This document shows, one piece after another, positions 52,653-63,965 of a DNA stretch of 64,000 bases (the stretch's first letter is position 1; the number at the start of each line of letters is the position of its first letter). Under the pieces are notes generated by a model. The model did no database searches. It was given only the letters and a program-made list of their open reading frames with translations, and was not told the origin of the DNA. This stretch comes from JAHJDS01 sp964569795 (lineage in GTDB: Bacteria > Desulfobacterota > Desulfarculia > Desulfarculales > JAHJDS01). A program made the translations under genes and the position numbers. The stretch covers positions 62,001 to 126,000 of the forward strand of contig CAZMVB010000001.1 of NCBI GenBank assembly GCA_964569795.1, read 5' to 3'.

Positions 52653-53801
52653 GTGAAGACAACGGTCATCATCCCGGCCGCCGGGGCGGGCCTTCGGGCC
52701 GGCGGGGCGACGCCCAAGCAGTGGACGGCCGTCGCCGGCCGGCCCCTGGTGGTCCACACCCTGGCCCGGCTGGCCGCCTGCGGGGCGGTGAACCGGATCG
52801 TCCTGGTGGTCGATGACGTGGACCGGGCCGAGCGCCTTCTGGCGCCCTGGGCCCCGGCCAAGCTGGGGCCGGTCGTCCGCGGCGGCGAGCGTCGTCAGGA
52901 CTCGGTCAGGGCCGGGCTGGCGGCCGTGGGGGACGCGGAATTAGTGGCGGTTCACGACGCGGCCCGGCCCCTGGTCAGCCCGGACCTGGTGGGCCGGGTG
53001 ATCCGGGTCGCCGAAAGGACCGGGGCGGCCGCGGCCGCACTGCCGGTCGAGGACACCCTGAAACAGGGCGACGAATCGGGCCTGATCCAGGGCACGGTGG
53101 ACCGGGCCGGTCTGTGGCGGGTCCAGACCCCCCAGGTCTTTCGGGCCGATTGGCTGACCCTGGCCCACGAGCGGGCCGACCGGGAGGGCTGGCAGGTGAC
53201 CGATGACGCGGCCCTGATCGAGCGGCTGGGCCACCCGGTCAGTCTGGTGCCGGGCGAGGCGTCTAATTTCAAGGTGACCACGGCCGACGACCTGGCGCTG
53301 GCCCGCCGTCTGCTGGCCGGAAACGTCCGGGTGGGCCACGGCTTTGACGTCCATTGCCTGGCCCCGGGCCGGCGCCTGGTCCTGGCCGGGGTCGAGGTCC
53401 CGTTCGATCGCGGCCTGGTGGGTCACTCGGACGCGGACGTGATGACCCACGCCGTGTGCGACGCCGTACTCGGGGCGGTGGGGGCCGGGGACATCGGCCG
53501 GCACTTCCCGGACACGGACGAGCGCTGGCAGGACGCCGACAGCTTGGACCTCTTGGCCCGGGTCATGAAAATCGCCGCCGGGCGCGGCTGCCGGCCGGTC
53601 CAGGTGGACGTCACCCTTCTGGCCCAGGCCCCCAAGATCGCCCCCTTTGTCGAGGACATGCGGGCCAACCTGGCCCGGGTCCTGGGCCTGCCCGCGGCCG
53701 AGGTCAGCATCAAGGCCACGACCACCGAGGGCCTTGGCATCATCGGCCGCGGTGAGGGCATGGCCGCCCTGGCCGTGGCCGTGTGTCAGGAGGTGGCGTG
53801 A
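52653..53801 (+). CDS. ispDF: Bifunctional IspD-IspF enzyme of the MEP isoprenoid pathway
   Basis: A fusion of 382 residues. Residues 1-225 are IspD (4-diphosphocytidyl-2-C-methylerythritol synthase): IPAAGAGLRAGGATPKQW, VHDAARPLV. Residues 226-382 are IspF (2,4-cyclodiphosphate synthase): VGHGFDVHCLAPG, GHSDADVMTHAVCDA, FPDTDERW, KATTTEGLG, with Asp and His zinc ligands. The fusion is known in several proteobacteria; the fused enzymes do not catalyse consecutive steps since IspE acts between. GTG at 52653 has GGGAG four bases upstream; the open frame upstream overlaps rnpB and is not used. The stop overlaps gltX. Confidence 0.95.
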   Translation: MKTTVIIPAAGAGLRAGGATPKQWTAVAGRPLVVHTLARLAACGAVNRIVLVVDDVDRAERLLAPWAPAKLGPVVRGGERRQDSVRAGLAAVGDAELVAVHDAARPLVSPDLVGRVIRVAERTGAAAAALPVEDTLKQGDESGLIQGTVDRAGLWRVQTPQVFRADWLTLAHERADREGWQVTDDAALIERLGHPVSLVPGEASNFKVTTADDLALARRLLAGNVRVGHGFDVHCLAPGRRLVLAGVEVPFDRGLVGHSDADVMTHAVCDAVLGAVGAGDIGRHFPDTDERWQDADSLDLLARVMKIAAGRGCRPVQVDVTLLAQAPKIAPFVEDMRANLARVLGLPAAEVSIKATTTEGLGIIGRGEGMAALAVAVCQEVA

Positions 53802-55222
53802 GTACCCGGGTGCGCGTCAGGTTCGCCCCGTCGCCCACCGGGCGGCTGCACGTGGGCAACGCCCGGACGGCGGTGTTCAACTACCTGTTCGCCCGGGCCC
53901 GCGGCGGGACACTGGTCCTCCGGATCGAGGACACCGACGCCGCCCGGTCCACGGCCGAGTTTCGGGACGAACAGATGGACGATCTGCGCTGGCTGGGCGT
54001 GGCCTGGGACGAAGGCCCGGACGAGGGCGGCGACTTCGGGCCCTATCTCCAGTCGGCCCGGCTGGATTTGTATCAGGACCATGTCAAACGCCTGACCGAG
54101 GCCGGCCTGACCTTCAAGTGCTATTGCACTGACGAGGAACTGGAGGCCGACCGCCGGTATCTGTTGACCCGGAAGCTGCCGCCGCGCTACGTGGGCCGCT
54201 GCCGGGACCTGAGCCCGGCCGAGCAGCGTCAAAAAGAGGCCGAGGGGCGGCCGGCGGCGATCCGGTTCCGGGTCCCGGACCAGGGCCTGTCCTTCACTGA
54301 TCTCATCCGGGGAGAGGTCGCGTGGCCGTCCGGGACCGCGGGCGACTTCGTGCTCCTGAGGGCCGACGGCACGCCGACCTACACCCTGGCCGCGGTCGTG
54401 GACGACGCCCTGATGGAGATCAGCCACGTCATCCGGGGCGAGGACCATCTGACCAACACCGCCCGCCAGCTCTTGTTATATAAAACCCTGGGCTACGCCC
54501 CGCCGGTCTTTGCCCATCACTCGCTGCTGGTCGGGCCGGACCGTCAGAAACTTTCGAAACGCCACGGGGCGACCTCGGTCCGGGAGTTCCGGGAGACCGG
54601 CGTGCTGCCTGAGGCATTGACGAACTACCTTTGCTTTCTGGGCGGCGGCCTTGCGGGCGGCGAGTTTTTCGTGCCGGAAGACCTGGCCCGGGCCTGGGAT
54701 CTTTCCCGGACGGGAAAGTCGGCGGCCGTGTTCGACCTGAAAAAGCTGGAATGGTTCAACCTGGAGCATCTGCGGCGGATGTCGCCGGCCCGGCTGACCG
54801 ACCGGCTCGAGGATGGGTGGCGGGCGGCCGGTTATTTTCGTTCCAGAAAAATACCACGTCACGAAATGGAGGCCGTTGGCGCCGCGATCTCGCCCATGAT
54901 CGAGTCCCTGGCCGACGGGGTCGAGCTGGCCGCGCCCTTTTTCCTGGCCCCGTCATCGGTCAAGGTCCCGCCCGAATCGAGGGGCGTGTTCGAGGCCCTG
55001 GCCCGAGACCTGGACCGGGTCTCGGCCTTGACTCCCGAGGAGGCCAAGGCCATGATCCTGCAGGCGGGCCAGGCGTCCGGGCTCAAGGGCCGGGCCCTGT
55101 TCCACCCCCTTCGCCTGGCCCTGACCGGACAGGAGCGCGGTTGCGAGCTGGATCGGTTTCTGAGCGTTATCGGACCGGCCGAGGGCCGCCGCCGTCTGGC
55201 GGCCGTTTCATTCGAGGAGTGA
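53798..55222 (+). CDS. gltX: Glutamyl-tRNA synthetase GltX
   Basis: GltX charges tRNA-Glu. The HIGH-type motif is SPTGRLHVGNAR, the KMSKS motif is KLSKRHG, and YLFARARGG, RIEDTDAARS are class I features. A zinc site of C-x-C...Y-x3-C type is visible (FKCYCTDEEL, YVGRCRDL). Length is 474 residues. GTG at 53798 overlaps the ispDF stop and has AGGAGG four bases upstream. A separate glutaminyl-tRNA synthetase is not in the window; many related organisms use this enzyme plus GatCAB. Confidence 0.95.
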   Translation: MSTRVRVRFAPSPTGRLHVGNARTAVFNYLFARARGGTLVLRIEDTDAARSTAEFRDEQMDDLRWLGVAWDEGPDEGGDFGPYLQSARLDLYQDHVKRLTEAGLTFKCYCTDEELEADRRYLLTRKLPPRYVGRCRDLSPAEQRQKEAEGRPAAIRFRVPDQGLSFTDLIRGEVAWPSGTAGDFVLLRADGTPTYTLAAVVDDALMEISHVIRGEDHLTNTARQLLLYKTLGYAPPVFAHHSLLVGPDRQKLSKRHGATSVREFRETGVLPEALTNYLCFLGGGLAGGEFFVPEDLARAWDLSRTGKSAAVFDLKKLEWFNLEHLRRMSPARLTDRLEDGWRAAGYFRSRKIPRHEMEAVGAAISPMIESLADGVELAAPFFLAPSSVKVPPESRGVFEALARDLDRVSALTPEEAKAMILQAGQASGLKGRALFHPLRLALTGQERGCELDRFLSVIGPAEGRRRLAAVSFEE

Positions 55223-55225
55223 TTC

Positions 55226-56667
<1,442 letters not shown>

Positions 56668-56683
<16 letters not shown>

Positions 56684-58710
56684 ATCTGGCCCCTCACCTG
56701 GCCCCGCCCCGGGAGTCCCGGTCATTCGGGCTGGTCTCCGAGTTCTCCCCCCAGGGCGATCAGCCCCGGGCCATCGAGGAACTGGTCGCCGGACTCGAGG
56801 CCGGGATAAAGCAGCAGGTCCTCCTGGGCGTCACCGGCTCGGGCAAGACCTTTACCATGGCCAATGTCATCGCCCGCCTCAACCTGCCGACCCTGGTCCT
56901 GGCCCCCAACAAGACCCTGGCCGCCCAGCTCTACGGCGAATTCAAGCGCCTCTTCCCGGACAACGCGGTCGAGTATTTCGTGTCCTATTACGACTACTAC
57001 CAGCCCGAGGCCTACATCCCGGCCAGTGACACCTATATCGAGAAGGATTCAGACGTCAACGAGGAGATCGACCAGATGCGTCACGCCGCCACCCGGGCCC
57101 TGCTCAGCCGGGACGACGTGATCATCGTCGCCTCGGTGTCCTGCATCTACGGCCTGGGCTCGCCCGAGGCCTACTACGGCCTGCTGCTGTACGTCGAGCC
57201 GGGGATGACCATCGGCCGCGAGGCGGTCCTGCGCAAGCTGATCGAGATCCAGTACGAGCGCAACGACCTGGACTTTCACCGGGGGACCTTCCGGGTCCGG
57301 GGAGACGTGGTCGAGGTCTTCCCGGCCTACGAGGAGGACCGGGCCGTCCGGATCACCTTTTTCGGCGACGAGATCGACGGCCTGTACGAGATCGATCCCC
57401 TGCGGGGCAAGGTCTTGCGTAATTTGACCCGGCTGACCGTGTTCCCGGCCAGCCACTACGTCTCGACCCGCGACGACCAGAAGGGGATGATCGCCGAGAT
57501 TTTAAGCGAGATGGTGGAACGGCGCGACTGGTTCCTGTCCCAGAAGAAATACCTGGAGGCCCAGCGGGTCGAGGAGCGGGCCCGGTTCGACATGGAGATG
57601 CTCCAGGAACTGGGCTATTGCAGCGGCATCGAGAACTACTCGCGCTATCTCACCGGCCGGGCCCCGGGCCAGCCGCCGCCCTGCCTGCTGGACTATTTTC
57701 CGAAAAACTGGCTGTTGCTGATCGACGAGTCCCACATCAGCATCCCCCAGGTCCGGGGGATGTTCAACGGCGACCGGTCCCGCAAGCAGACCCTCGTGCA
57801 ATACGGCTTCCGCCTGCCCTCGGCCCTGGACAACCGGCCCCTCAACTTCGACGAGTTCCGGGCCATGCTGGACCGGGTGATCTACGTCTCGGCCACCCCG
57901 GCCGACTACGAGCTCGAGGTCTGCGGCGGGGTGGCCGTGGAGCAGGTCATCCGGCCCACCGGTCTGATGGACCCCGAGATGGAGGTCCGTCCGGCCTCGA
58001 ACCAGGTCGATGACCTGCTGGGGGAGATCCGCGAGCGGGTCGAGCGGGGCGAGCGGGTCCTGGTGACGACCCTGACCAAGCGGATGGCCGAGGACCTGAC
58101 CGAGTATTACCTGGGCCTGGACCTCAAGGTCCGCTACCTGCACTCGGACATCAAGACCATCGAGCGGGTCGAGATCATCCGCGATCTGCGGCAGGGGGTC
58201 TTCGACGTCCTGATCGGGATCAACCTGCTCCGGGAGGGCCTGGATCTGCCCGAGGTCAGCCTGGTGGCCATCCTGGACGCGGACAAGGAGGGCTTCCTCC
58301 GCTCGACCCGGTCCCTGATCCAGACCACGGGCCGGGCGGCCCGCAACGTCTTCGGCCGGGTCATCCTCTACGCGGACCGGGTCACCGAATCCATGTGGCG
58401 GGCCCTGGACGAGACCGAGCGCCGCCGCACCCTCCAGGCCGAGTTCAACCAGGAGCACGGCATCACCCCGGCCTCGATCGTCAAGAACATCGAGGACGTC
58501 CTGGGCTCGATCTACGAGGCCGATTACGTCACCGTCCCCAGGGTGGCCGAGCCGGGCGCCGAGTATCTCGCATTGGACGACATCGCCCCTCTGATCAGGC
58601 GCCTGACGGCCGAGATGAAGCGGGCCGCGGACGACCTGGAGTTCGAGACGGCGGCCGAGCTGCGCGACCGCATCCGGGACCTGAAGCAGCGCGAGCTGAG
58701 CCTGAGGTGA
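56668..58710 (+). CDS. uvrB: Excinuclease ABC subunit UvrB
   Basis: UvrB is the damage-verification helicase of nucleotide excision repair. Walker A is VTGSGKTFT, the beta-hairpin is around YYDYYQPEAYIP, helicase motifs include LIDESHISIPQ, SATPADYEL, GINLLREGLDLPE and QTTGRAARN, and the UvrC-binding UVR domain is C-terminal (IRRLTAEMKRAADDLEFETA). GTG at 56668 has GGAGGGG upstream; about 20 residues precede the usual start FGLVSEFSPQGDQP. Length is 680. It is followed by uvrC after 3 bases, an uncommon close pairing with cysS upstream. Confidence 0.96.
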
Positions 58711-58713
58711 GCC

Positions 58714-60516
58714 GTGGGCGCTGACCTCAAGGCCAAGGCCGATCGCCTCCCCCGGGAGCCGGGGGTGTATCTGTTTTTAGGCCGGGGCGGCCGGGTGCTC
58801 TACGTGGGCAAGGCCAAGGACCTCCGGGCCCGGATCGGGGCCTATTTCGGCTCCGGCCCGGAGGACGCTCCCAAGACCCGGGCCATGCTCGCCCGGGCGG
58901 TTGACCTGGATTTCATGGTCACCGCCACCGAAAAGGAGGCCCTGATCCTCGAGGCCGAACTGATCCGCCAGCACCGGCCCCGGTACAACGTCGATCTGAG
59001 GGACGACAAGCGATATCCGGCCCTGCGACTGGCCACGGATCAGCCCTACCCGAACCTGGTCATCGTCCGGCGGCGGCTCAAGGACGGGGCCCAATACTTC
59101 GGCCCCTTTGCCTCGGCCGGGGCGGTCCGGCAGACCCTGGCCCTGGTCCACCAGGTCTTTCCGCTGAGGCAGTGCCGCCAGCGGTCGATCCCTCAGCGGG
59201 ACCGGCCCTGCCTCAACTATCAGATGCGGCGCTGTCTGGCCCCCTGTCAGGGTTACATCAGCCCCGAGGATTACGGCGAGCTGGTCCGCCAGGTCGAGCT
59301 GTTTTTGACCGGACGGAGCCGGGAACTGGAGGAAAAACTCGAGGCCGAGATGCAACGGGCCGCGGCCGAGGAGCGCTTCGAGGACGCCGCCGTCTGCCGG
59401 GACCGGCTGTTCGCGGTACGGAAGACCCTCGAAAAACAGCGGATCGTCAATGGCTTCGTCGATCGGGACGTCATCGGCCTGCACGAGACCGAGGCCGGGA
59501 CCGCGGTCTGTTTGATGATGATCCGCCACGGCGTGGTCCGGGGCGGCCGAAATTTTTGGTTCGCCCGGCCCGAGGCCGCCCCGGGCGAGATCCTGTCCCA
59601 TTTCATCCGGCAGTATTACCCCGGGCCCGGGGACCTGCCGCCCGAGATCACCACCAGCCACCCCGTGGACGACGCCGACCTGATCGCCCAGTGGCTGTCC
59701 GAACTGGCCGGCCGGCGGGTGGCCCTGAGCGTGCCCCAGCGGGGGGACAAGAAGCGTCTGGTCGAGATGGCCGTCAAGAACGCGGCCTCGCACCGCCCGG
59801 CCGGGGACGACCCCGAGGCGGTCCTGGCCGGCCTGGAATCGAAACTGGGCCTGGACCGGCCGCCGGAGCGGATCGAGGCCGTGGACGTCTCGCACCTGGG
59901 CGGGGTGCTGACCGTGGGGTCGGTGGTCACCTTTGTCCAGGGCCGGCCCCTCAAGTCGGCCTACCGCCGCCTGCGCCTGGGGGGCGAGGGGCCGCCCGAC
60001 GACTACGAGTCCATGTACCGGGTCCTGAGCCGCCGCCTGGCCCACGAGCCCCTGCCGGACCTGGTGCTGGTGGACGGCGGCAAGGGCCAGCTCAACGTGG
60101 CCCGGCGCGTGCTGCGGGAGCTGGCCCTCGAGGACCGGGTGGCCACGGCGGCCCTGGCCAAGGACCGGACCGGGGGACCGGATCGGGTCTTCATCCCCGG
60201 GCGCAAGGACCATCTGAATCTGAAACCCGACGACCAGGGATTGCGATTGCTGGCCGCTGTCCGGGACGAGGCCCATCGGTTCGCCGTGTCCTATCACCGG
60301 CTGCTCCGGCGCAAGGCGGCCACCCGGTCCATCCTGGACGAGGTCCCGGGACTGGGACCCCGGCGCCGGTCGGCCCTGCTGAAGCACTTCGGGTCCCTGG
60401 CCAGGATCAAGGCGGCCGGCCCCGAGGAACTGGGCGCGGTGCCGGGCATGACCAAGACCGCGGCCGTGACCCTGGCCTCGTTTCTGGCCGCCCTGGAAAA
60501 GGATGGTCCGGCTTGA
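58714..60516 (+). CDS. uvrC: Excinuclease ABC subunit UvrC
   Basis: UvrC makes both incisions around damaged DNA. The GIY-YIG nuclease is N-terminal (PGVYLFLGRGG, VLYVGKAKDLRARI), a cysteine pair follows (CLNYQMRRCLAPC), a UVR domain at about 205-240, the RNase H-like nuclease around VDVSHLGG, LVLVDGGKGQL and DEAHRF, and a C-terminal (HhH)2 domain (VPGLGPRRRSALLKHFG, VPGMTKTAA). Length is 600 residues. GTG at 58714. The UvrA subunit is not in the window. Confidence 0.96.
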   Translation: MGADLKAKADRLPREPGVYLFLGRGGRVLYVGKAKDLRARIGAYFGSGPEDAPKTRAMLARAVDLDFMVTATEKEALILEAELIRQHRPRYNVDLRDDKRYPALRLATDQPYPNLVIVRRRLKDGAQYFGPFASAGAVRQTLALVHQVFPLRQCRQRSIPQRDRPCLNYQMRRCLAPCQGYISPEDYGELVRQVELFLTGRSRELEEKLEAEMQRAAAEERFEDAAVCRDRLFAVRKTLEKQRIVNGFVDRDVIGLHETEAGTAVCLMMIRHGVVRGGRNFWFARPEAAPGEILSHFIRQYYPGPGDLPPEITTSHPVDDADLIAQWLSELAGRRVALSVPQRGDKKRLVEMAVKNAASHRPAGDDPEAVLAGLESKLGLDRPPERIEAVDVSHLGGVLTVGSVVTFVQGRPLKSAYRRLRLGGEGPPDDYESMYRVLSRRLAHEPLPDLVLVDGGKGQLNVARRVLRELALEDRVATAALAKDRTGGPDRVFIPGRKDHLNLKPDDQGLRLLAAVRDEAHRFAVSYHRLLRRKAATRSILDEVPGLGPRRRSALLKHFGSLARIKAAGPEELGAVPGMTKTAAVTLASFLAALEKDGPA

Positions 60517-60542
60517 CAACACCTGGTTCCTGAAACTAAACT
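60513..60542 (+). promoter_or_regulatory. Promoter of tatA/B-tatC
   Basis: TTGACA (60513-60518) and TAAACT (60537-60542) are 18 bp apart. The -35 overlaps the uvrC stop codon. Confidence 0.6.
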
Positions 60543-60572
60543 TACGTTCTAGCTCGAAACTGGGGAGGGGCC

Positions 60573-60992
60573 ATGTTCGGCCTGGGAACCACCGAAATCG
60601 TTATTATTTTGCTGATAGCCCTGCTGATCCTGGGGCCGACCGAGCTTCCCAAGGTGGCCAAGTCGCTGGGCAAGGGCGTGGCCTCCCTGCGCCGGGCCAC
60701 CGAGGAACTCAAGGAGACCGTCGAGGAGGACAAGGACCTCAAGATGATCAAGGACACCTTCCAGGAGGCGGCCGACACCATCCGGGGCCAGGTCGATTAC
60801 GACGAGATGTTCGACAAGGTCTTTCCCGAGGGCGATCAGCCGGAAAAGGACCTCGAGCAAGACACCGAGTCCCTCGAGGACGACGAAGTGAGCTACGACG
60901 ATATCTTTCCCGACGATGAACCCGGCGAGCAGGTGGGGTCGGACGCCGCCCCGGACAAGACCGGGACCGGGACCAGCGAGAAACAGTCGTGA
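60573..60992 (+). CDS. Twin-arginine translocase subunit TatA/TatB family
   Basis: A 139-residue Tat protein: a short membrane helix (MFGLGTTEIVIILLIALLIL), the hinge GPTELP, an amphipathic helix (KVAKSLGKGVASLRRATEEL), then a long acidic Asp/Glu-rich tail. Glu8 in the membrane helix and the length exceed a typical TatA and favour TatB, but the sequence alone does not decide. It forms the proton-driven export path for folded proteins with TatC, which follows with a 4-base overlap. ATG at 60573. Confidence 0.92.
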   Translation: MFGLGTTEIVIILLIALLILGPTELPKVAKSLGKGVASLRRATEELKETVEEDKDLKMIKDTFQEAADTIRGQVDYDEMFDKVFPEGDQPEKDLEQDTESLEDDEVSYDDIFPDDEPGEQVGSDAAPDKTGTGTSEKQS

Positions 60993-61852
60993 CCGAGGAA
61001 AAGGCTGACGATAAAAACGGTCTCGACGAGCACCGGGCCCCCTTCCTGACCCACCTGGCCGAACTGCGCCGCCGGATCATCTGGAGTCTGCTAGGGGTCG
61101 TGGCCGGCTTTCTGATCTGCTGGTTCCTGCGGAACCAGATCTTCGAGATCCTGGCGGCCCCGGTGCTCAAGGTCCTGGCCAACCAGAAGATCCAGGTCCT
61201 CAAGTCCACCCAGGACCTGGGGCCCTTTCTCCAGGGGCTCCTCCAGGTGGGAGCCGGTCCCCGGCTTCAGGTCCTCCATCCGGCCGAGGCCTTTTTCGCC
61301 TTCCTCAAGGTGTCCATGCTGGGCGGGGTGGCCTTGGCCGTCCCCTTTATCTTCTACCAGATCTGGCGGTTCATCGGCCCGGGGCTGTACCGGCGCGAGC
61401 GGCGGATGGTCTGGCCCTTTGTCGTCTCGGGCACGGCCTGTTTCAGCTTCGGGGTCCTGTTCTGCTATTTCCTGGTCCTGCCCTTCGGGCTGAAGTTTCT
61501 GGCCCATTTCGGCGGCCAGTACATGGAATACCGGCCGGCGGTGTCCCCCTATCTGTCGTTCGTGGTCAGGTTGACCCTGGCCTTCGGGGTGATCTTCGAG
61601 CTGCCGGTGGTCCTGTTCTTCCTGGGCCGGATCGGCGTGGTGACCAGCAAGCAGTTATCGAAATTCCGCAGATATTTCATTGTGATGGCCTTCATTGTGG
61701 CCGCCATCCTCACCCCGCCGGACGCCTTCACCCAGATCTTGATGGCCGTGCCCCTGCTGGCCCTGTACGAGGTCAGCGTCATACTGGTCCGGGTGGCCGA
61801 GCGCAAGAAGAAGGCGGCCCAGGAAGAGGCCGAGGCTGAAGCTCAAAAATAA
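60989..61852 (+). CDS. tatC: Sec-independent protein translocase TatC
   Basis: TatC is the six-helix receptor for twin-arginine signal peptides. Conserved marks are HLAELRRRIIWSLLG, PAEAFFAFLKVSMLGG, FIFYQIWRFIGPGLYRRER, FELPVVLFFL and ILTPPDAFTQ. An insert of about 35 residues sits in the first periplasmic loop (about 65-95). Length is 287 residues with a charged Lys/Glu tail. GTG at 60989 overlaps the tatA/B stop. Confidence 0.95.
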   Translation: MTEEKADDKNGLDEHRAPFLTHLAELRRRIIWSLLGVVAGFLICWFLRNQIFEILAAPVLKVLANQKIQVLKSTQDLGPFLQGLLQVGAGPRLQVLHPAEAFFAFLKVSMLGGVALAVPFIFYQIWRFIGPGLYRRERRMVWPFVVSGTACFSFGVLFCYFLVLPFGLKFLAHFGGQYMEYRPAVSPYLSFVVRLTLAFGVIFELPVVLFFLGRIGVVTSKQLSKFRRYFIVMAFIVAAILTPPDAFTQILMAVPLLALYEVSVILVRVAERKKKAAQEEAEAEAQK

Positions 61853-61906
61853 TTCCAGCGATAAAAAGGGACCAATTTCAGCCGGGCCGCTTTTGATATG
61901 ACAAAA

Positions 61907-61940
61907 ACCCCGAGGGCCGCCTCGCCCCCGGGGTCTTTTG
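61907..61940. terminator. Bidirectional terminator between tatC and the PBP-activator-like gene
   Basis: ACCCCG-A-GGGC (61907-61917) pairs with GCCC-C-CGGGGT (61924-61934) around one mismatch. The plus strand continues TCTTTTG; the minus strand reads TTTTTG after the stem. It can serve both convergent genes. Confidence 0.85.
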
Positions 61941-61961
61941 TGGAATGATCGACCGCTGCCC

Positions 61962-63821
61962 CTACTTGAGCGGCACCAGCTCCCGGTTCTTGATCGTCAG
62001 CAGCGGCAGTTGCTTGACCGCCTCGCCCTGGGCGTCGAAGCTGGTCGTGCCGGTGATCCCGGGGAAGTCCTTGAGCCCCAGCAGGCGGTTGATGACCTCC
62101 TGACGGGACCGGGGGGCCGGGGGGCGGGTCAGGACTTGACGGACGATCCGGGCCGTGTCGTAACCGTAGGCCTCGAGCACCCCCGGCGCCCGGCCGAAGG
62201 AGCGCTCGTACTGTTCGGCAAAGGATTTGATCGCCGGGTCCTCGCTCTTGGGATTGAATCCGCCGACGATGATCGTGCCCTCGAGGCTCCGGCCGGCCCG
62301 GGTCGAGACGTCGGGCGTGGCCAGGAGATTGGTCCCCATGATCCGGACGTTTTCCACGCCGTAGTAGGTCAACTGGGGCCCGATCAGGGCCACCCGGTTC
62401 AGGATGTCCGGGATGAACAGGGCCTGAAAATCGGTCCCTCCGCCCGACTTGAGCCGCCGGATGACATTGCCGAAATCGGATTGATTGACGTTGTACTTCT
62501 CCGCGGCGCGGACCTGTCCCCCCCGGCGTTTGACCTCCTCCCAGAAGACCTTCATCATGTTCCGGCCGTAAGCGTTGTCCGGGTAGAGGATGGCGAACCG
62601 GGTCATCCGCAGCCGGCCCATGGCGTAATCCAGCAGGGCCTTGACCACCACCTGACCGGACAGGAAGTGGCGAAAGACGTCCTTGCCCACCTGGGTCACC
62701 TGGGGCTGCTGGGACATGACGATGATCGGCACGCCCAGTTCCTGGGCCTTCTTGGCCGCGGCCAGGGCGCAGGAGGAGAGCATGGGCCCGATGATCACCG
62801 ACACCTGATGGTTCTTGACCAGGTCCTCGACCATCTTGGCCGCGGTATTGGGATCGCCCCGCGAGTCGCGGATGACCAGGTTCAGGCCGCTGGCGCCGGA
62901 CCCGCCCCCGCCCAATACGCCCAGGGCCATGGTGATGGCCTTGAGCACCCGGTGCCCGAAGGGGCCGGGCCGCCCGGACAGGGGCAGGATGGCCCCCACG
63001 GTGTTGATCTTGACCTGGGCCATGGTCTTGGCCTGGGCCATCAGCTCGCGGGCCTCGGCCGCCAGGGGGTGGCCCGGGTTCAGGGCCAGCCACCGCTCGA
63101 TCAGTTGGGCCGCCCGGGGGGCGGCGTTCTCCCGGATCAGGGCCCGGGCCAGCCCCAGGGTCAGATAGGCCCGGATGTAGCCGCGGGGGGTGGTCTGGAT
63201 GATGGCCTCGATCTGCTTGGACGGGGCCGAGCCCGCCGCCGACTTGAGGCCCTCCAGGGCGGCCGCCCGGAGCTGGCCGGATTCGTTCCGGATGATCCAG
63301 AGGTAGTTGGCCACCGCCGCGCCGTAGGCCCCGGTCCTCTCGGCGCACTTGGCCAGCAGGAAACGGTACTGGACGATCAGCACCCGCTCCCGCAGCCGGG
63401 ACAGGCGGGCGGTCAGGACCCGCTGGGCCTGCCGGTATTTCCCGGCCTTGAACCAGGCCCGGGCCAGTTGAAAGGCGCCCTGGGGTTCCCACCGGCTGTC
63501 CGGGTAGAGCCGGACCAGGCGCGTCAAGACCCGGGTCGCTTCCTGGTAACGCTGCAGGCGGATCAGGGTCTGGCCGGCCCGGAGCAGGGCCAGCGGGGCG
63601 TTGGACCGTCCCGGCCGGTCATGCTGGTACTTGAGGAAGTAGCGGACCGCCCGCTCGAGTTCCCCCCGCCGCAGCAGGAGTTCGGCGAAGTAGAAGTGTT
63701 CCTCGCCGGCCACCTGGCGCATGGACGGTGGGCGGTTGTAGGATACGCTGACCCGGGCGCAGGCGGCGGCCAGGGTGAGCAGGGCCGCCAGGGCCGAAAT
63801 CCAAACCACCAGGCGCCACAT
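61962..63821 (-). CDS. Lipoprotein with TPR repeats and periplasmic-binding-protein domain (PBP-activator-like)
   Basis: A 619-residue predicted lipoprotein (Cys21 in LAAAC). Residues about 35-270 are TPR-like helices (EEHFYFAELLLRRGELERAV, GAFQLARAWFKAGKYRQA). Residues about 275-615 are a type 1 periplasmic-binding fold (VGAILPLSGRPGPFGHRVL, IIGPMLSSCALAAA, AILYPDNAYGRNMM, YGYDTARIV). The same two-part layout is found in LpoA, the activator of PBP1a, and in delta-proteobacterial penicillin-binding protein activators. ATG at 63821 gives the normal 21-residue signal; ATG at 63884 or a TTG between are possible. It may instead be a solute-binding protein, but no transporter is nearby. Confidence 0.82.
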   Translation of the reverse strand: MWRLVVWISALAALLTLAAACARVSVSYNRPPSMRQVAGEEHFYFAELLLRRGELERAVRYFLKYQHDRPGRSNAPLALLRAGQTLIRLQRYQEATRVLTRLVRLYPDSRWEPQGAFQLARAWFKAGKYRQAQRVLTARLSRLRERVLIVQYRFLLAKCAERTGAYGAAVANYLWIIRNESGQLRAAALEGLKSAAGSAPSKQIEAIIQTTPRGYIRAYLTLGLARALIRENAAPRAAQLIERWLALNPGHPLAAEARELMAQAKTMAQVKINTVGAILPLSGRPGPFGHRVLKAITMALGVLGGGGSGASGLNLVIRDSRGDPNTAAKMVEDLVKNHQVSVIIGPMLSSCALAAAKKAQELGVPIIVMSQQPQVTQVGKDVFRHFLSGQVVVKALLDYAMGRLRMTRFAILYPDNAYGRNMMKVFWEEVKRRGGQVRAAEKYNVNQSDFGNVIRRLKSGGGTDFQALFIPDILNRVALIGPQLTYYGVENVRIMGTNLLATPDVSTRAGRSLEGTIIVGGFNPKSEDPAIKSFAEQYERSFGRAPGVLEAYGYDTARIVRQVLTRPPAPRSRQEVINRLLGLKDFPGITGTTSFDAQGEAVKQLPLLTIKNRELVPLK

Positions 63822-63919
63822 CGAGGCCGGGCGCCAGCCCCCGCCGGTCAACCGATCCGTCCTCCCCAAGATCCCGACCTCCATCCTTGTATTCGATTAA
63901 GGACGGCCCTCCGGCCCTC

Positions 63920-63965
63920 CGCTATCAATCGTTGATTATATACAAAGATAGCGCCCCGCCGTCCA
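63920..63965 (-). promoter_or_regulatory. Promoter with nested inverted repeats upstream of the PBP-activator-like gene
   Basis: On the minus strand, TGGACG (63965-63960) and TATATA (63942-63937, within TATATAAT) are 17 bp apart. A 7-bp inverted repeat CGCTATC/GATAGCG (63920-63926, 63947-63953) brackets the -10, and ATCAA-TCG-TTGAT (63924-63936) overlaps the start. These are possible regulator sites. The last 35 bases of the window show nothing further. Confidence 0.6.
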
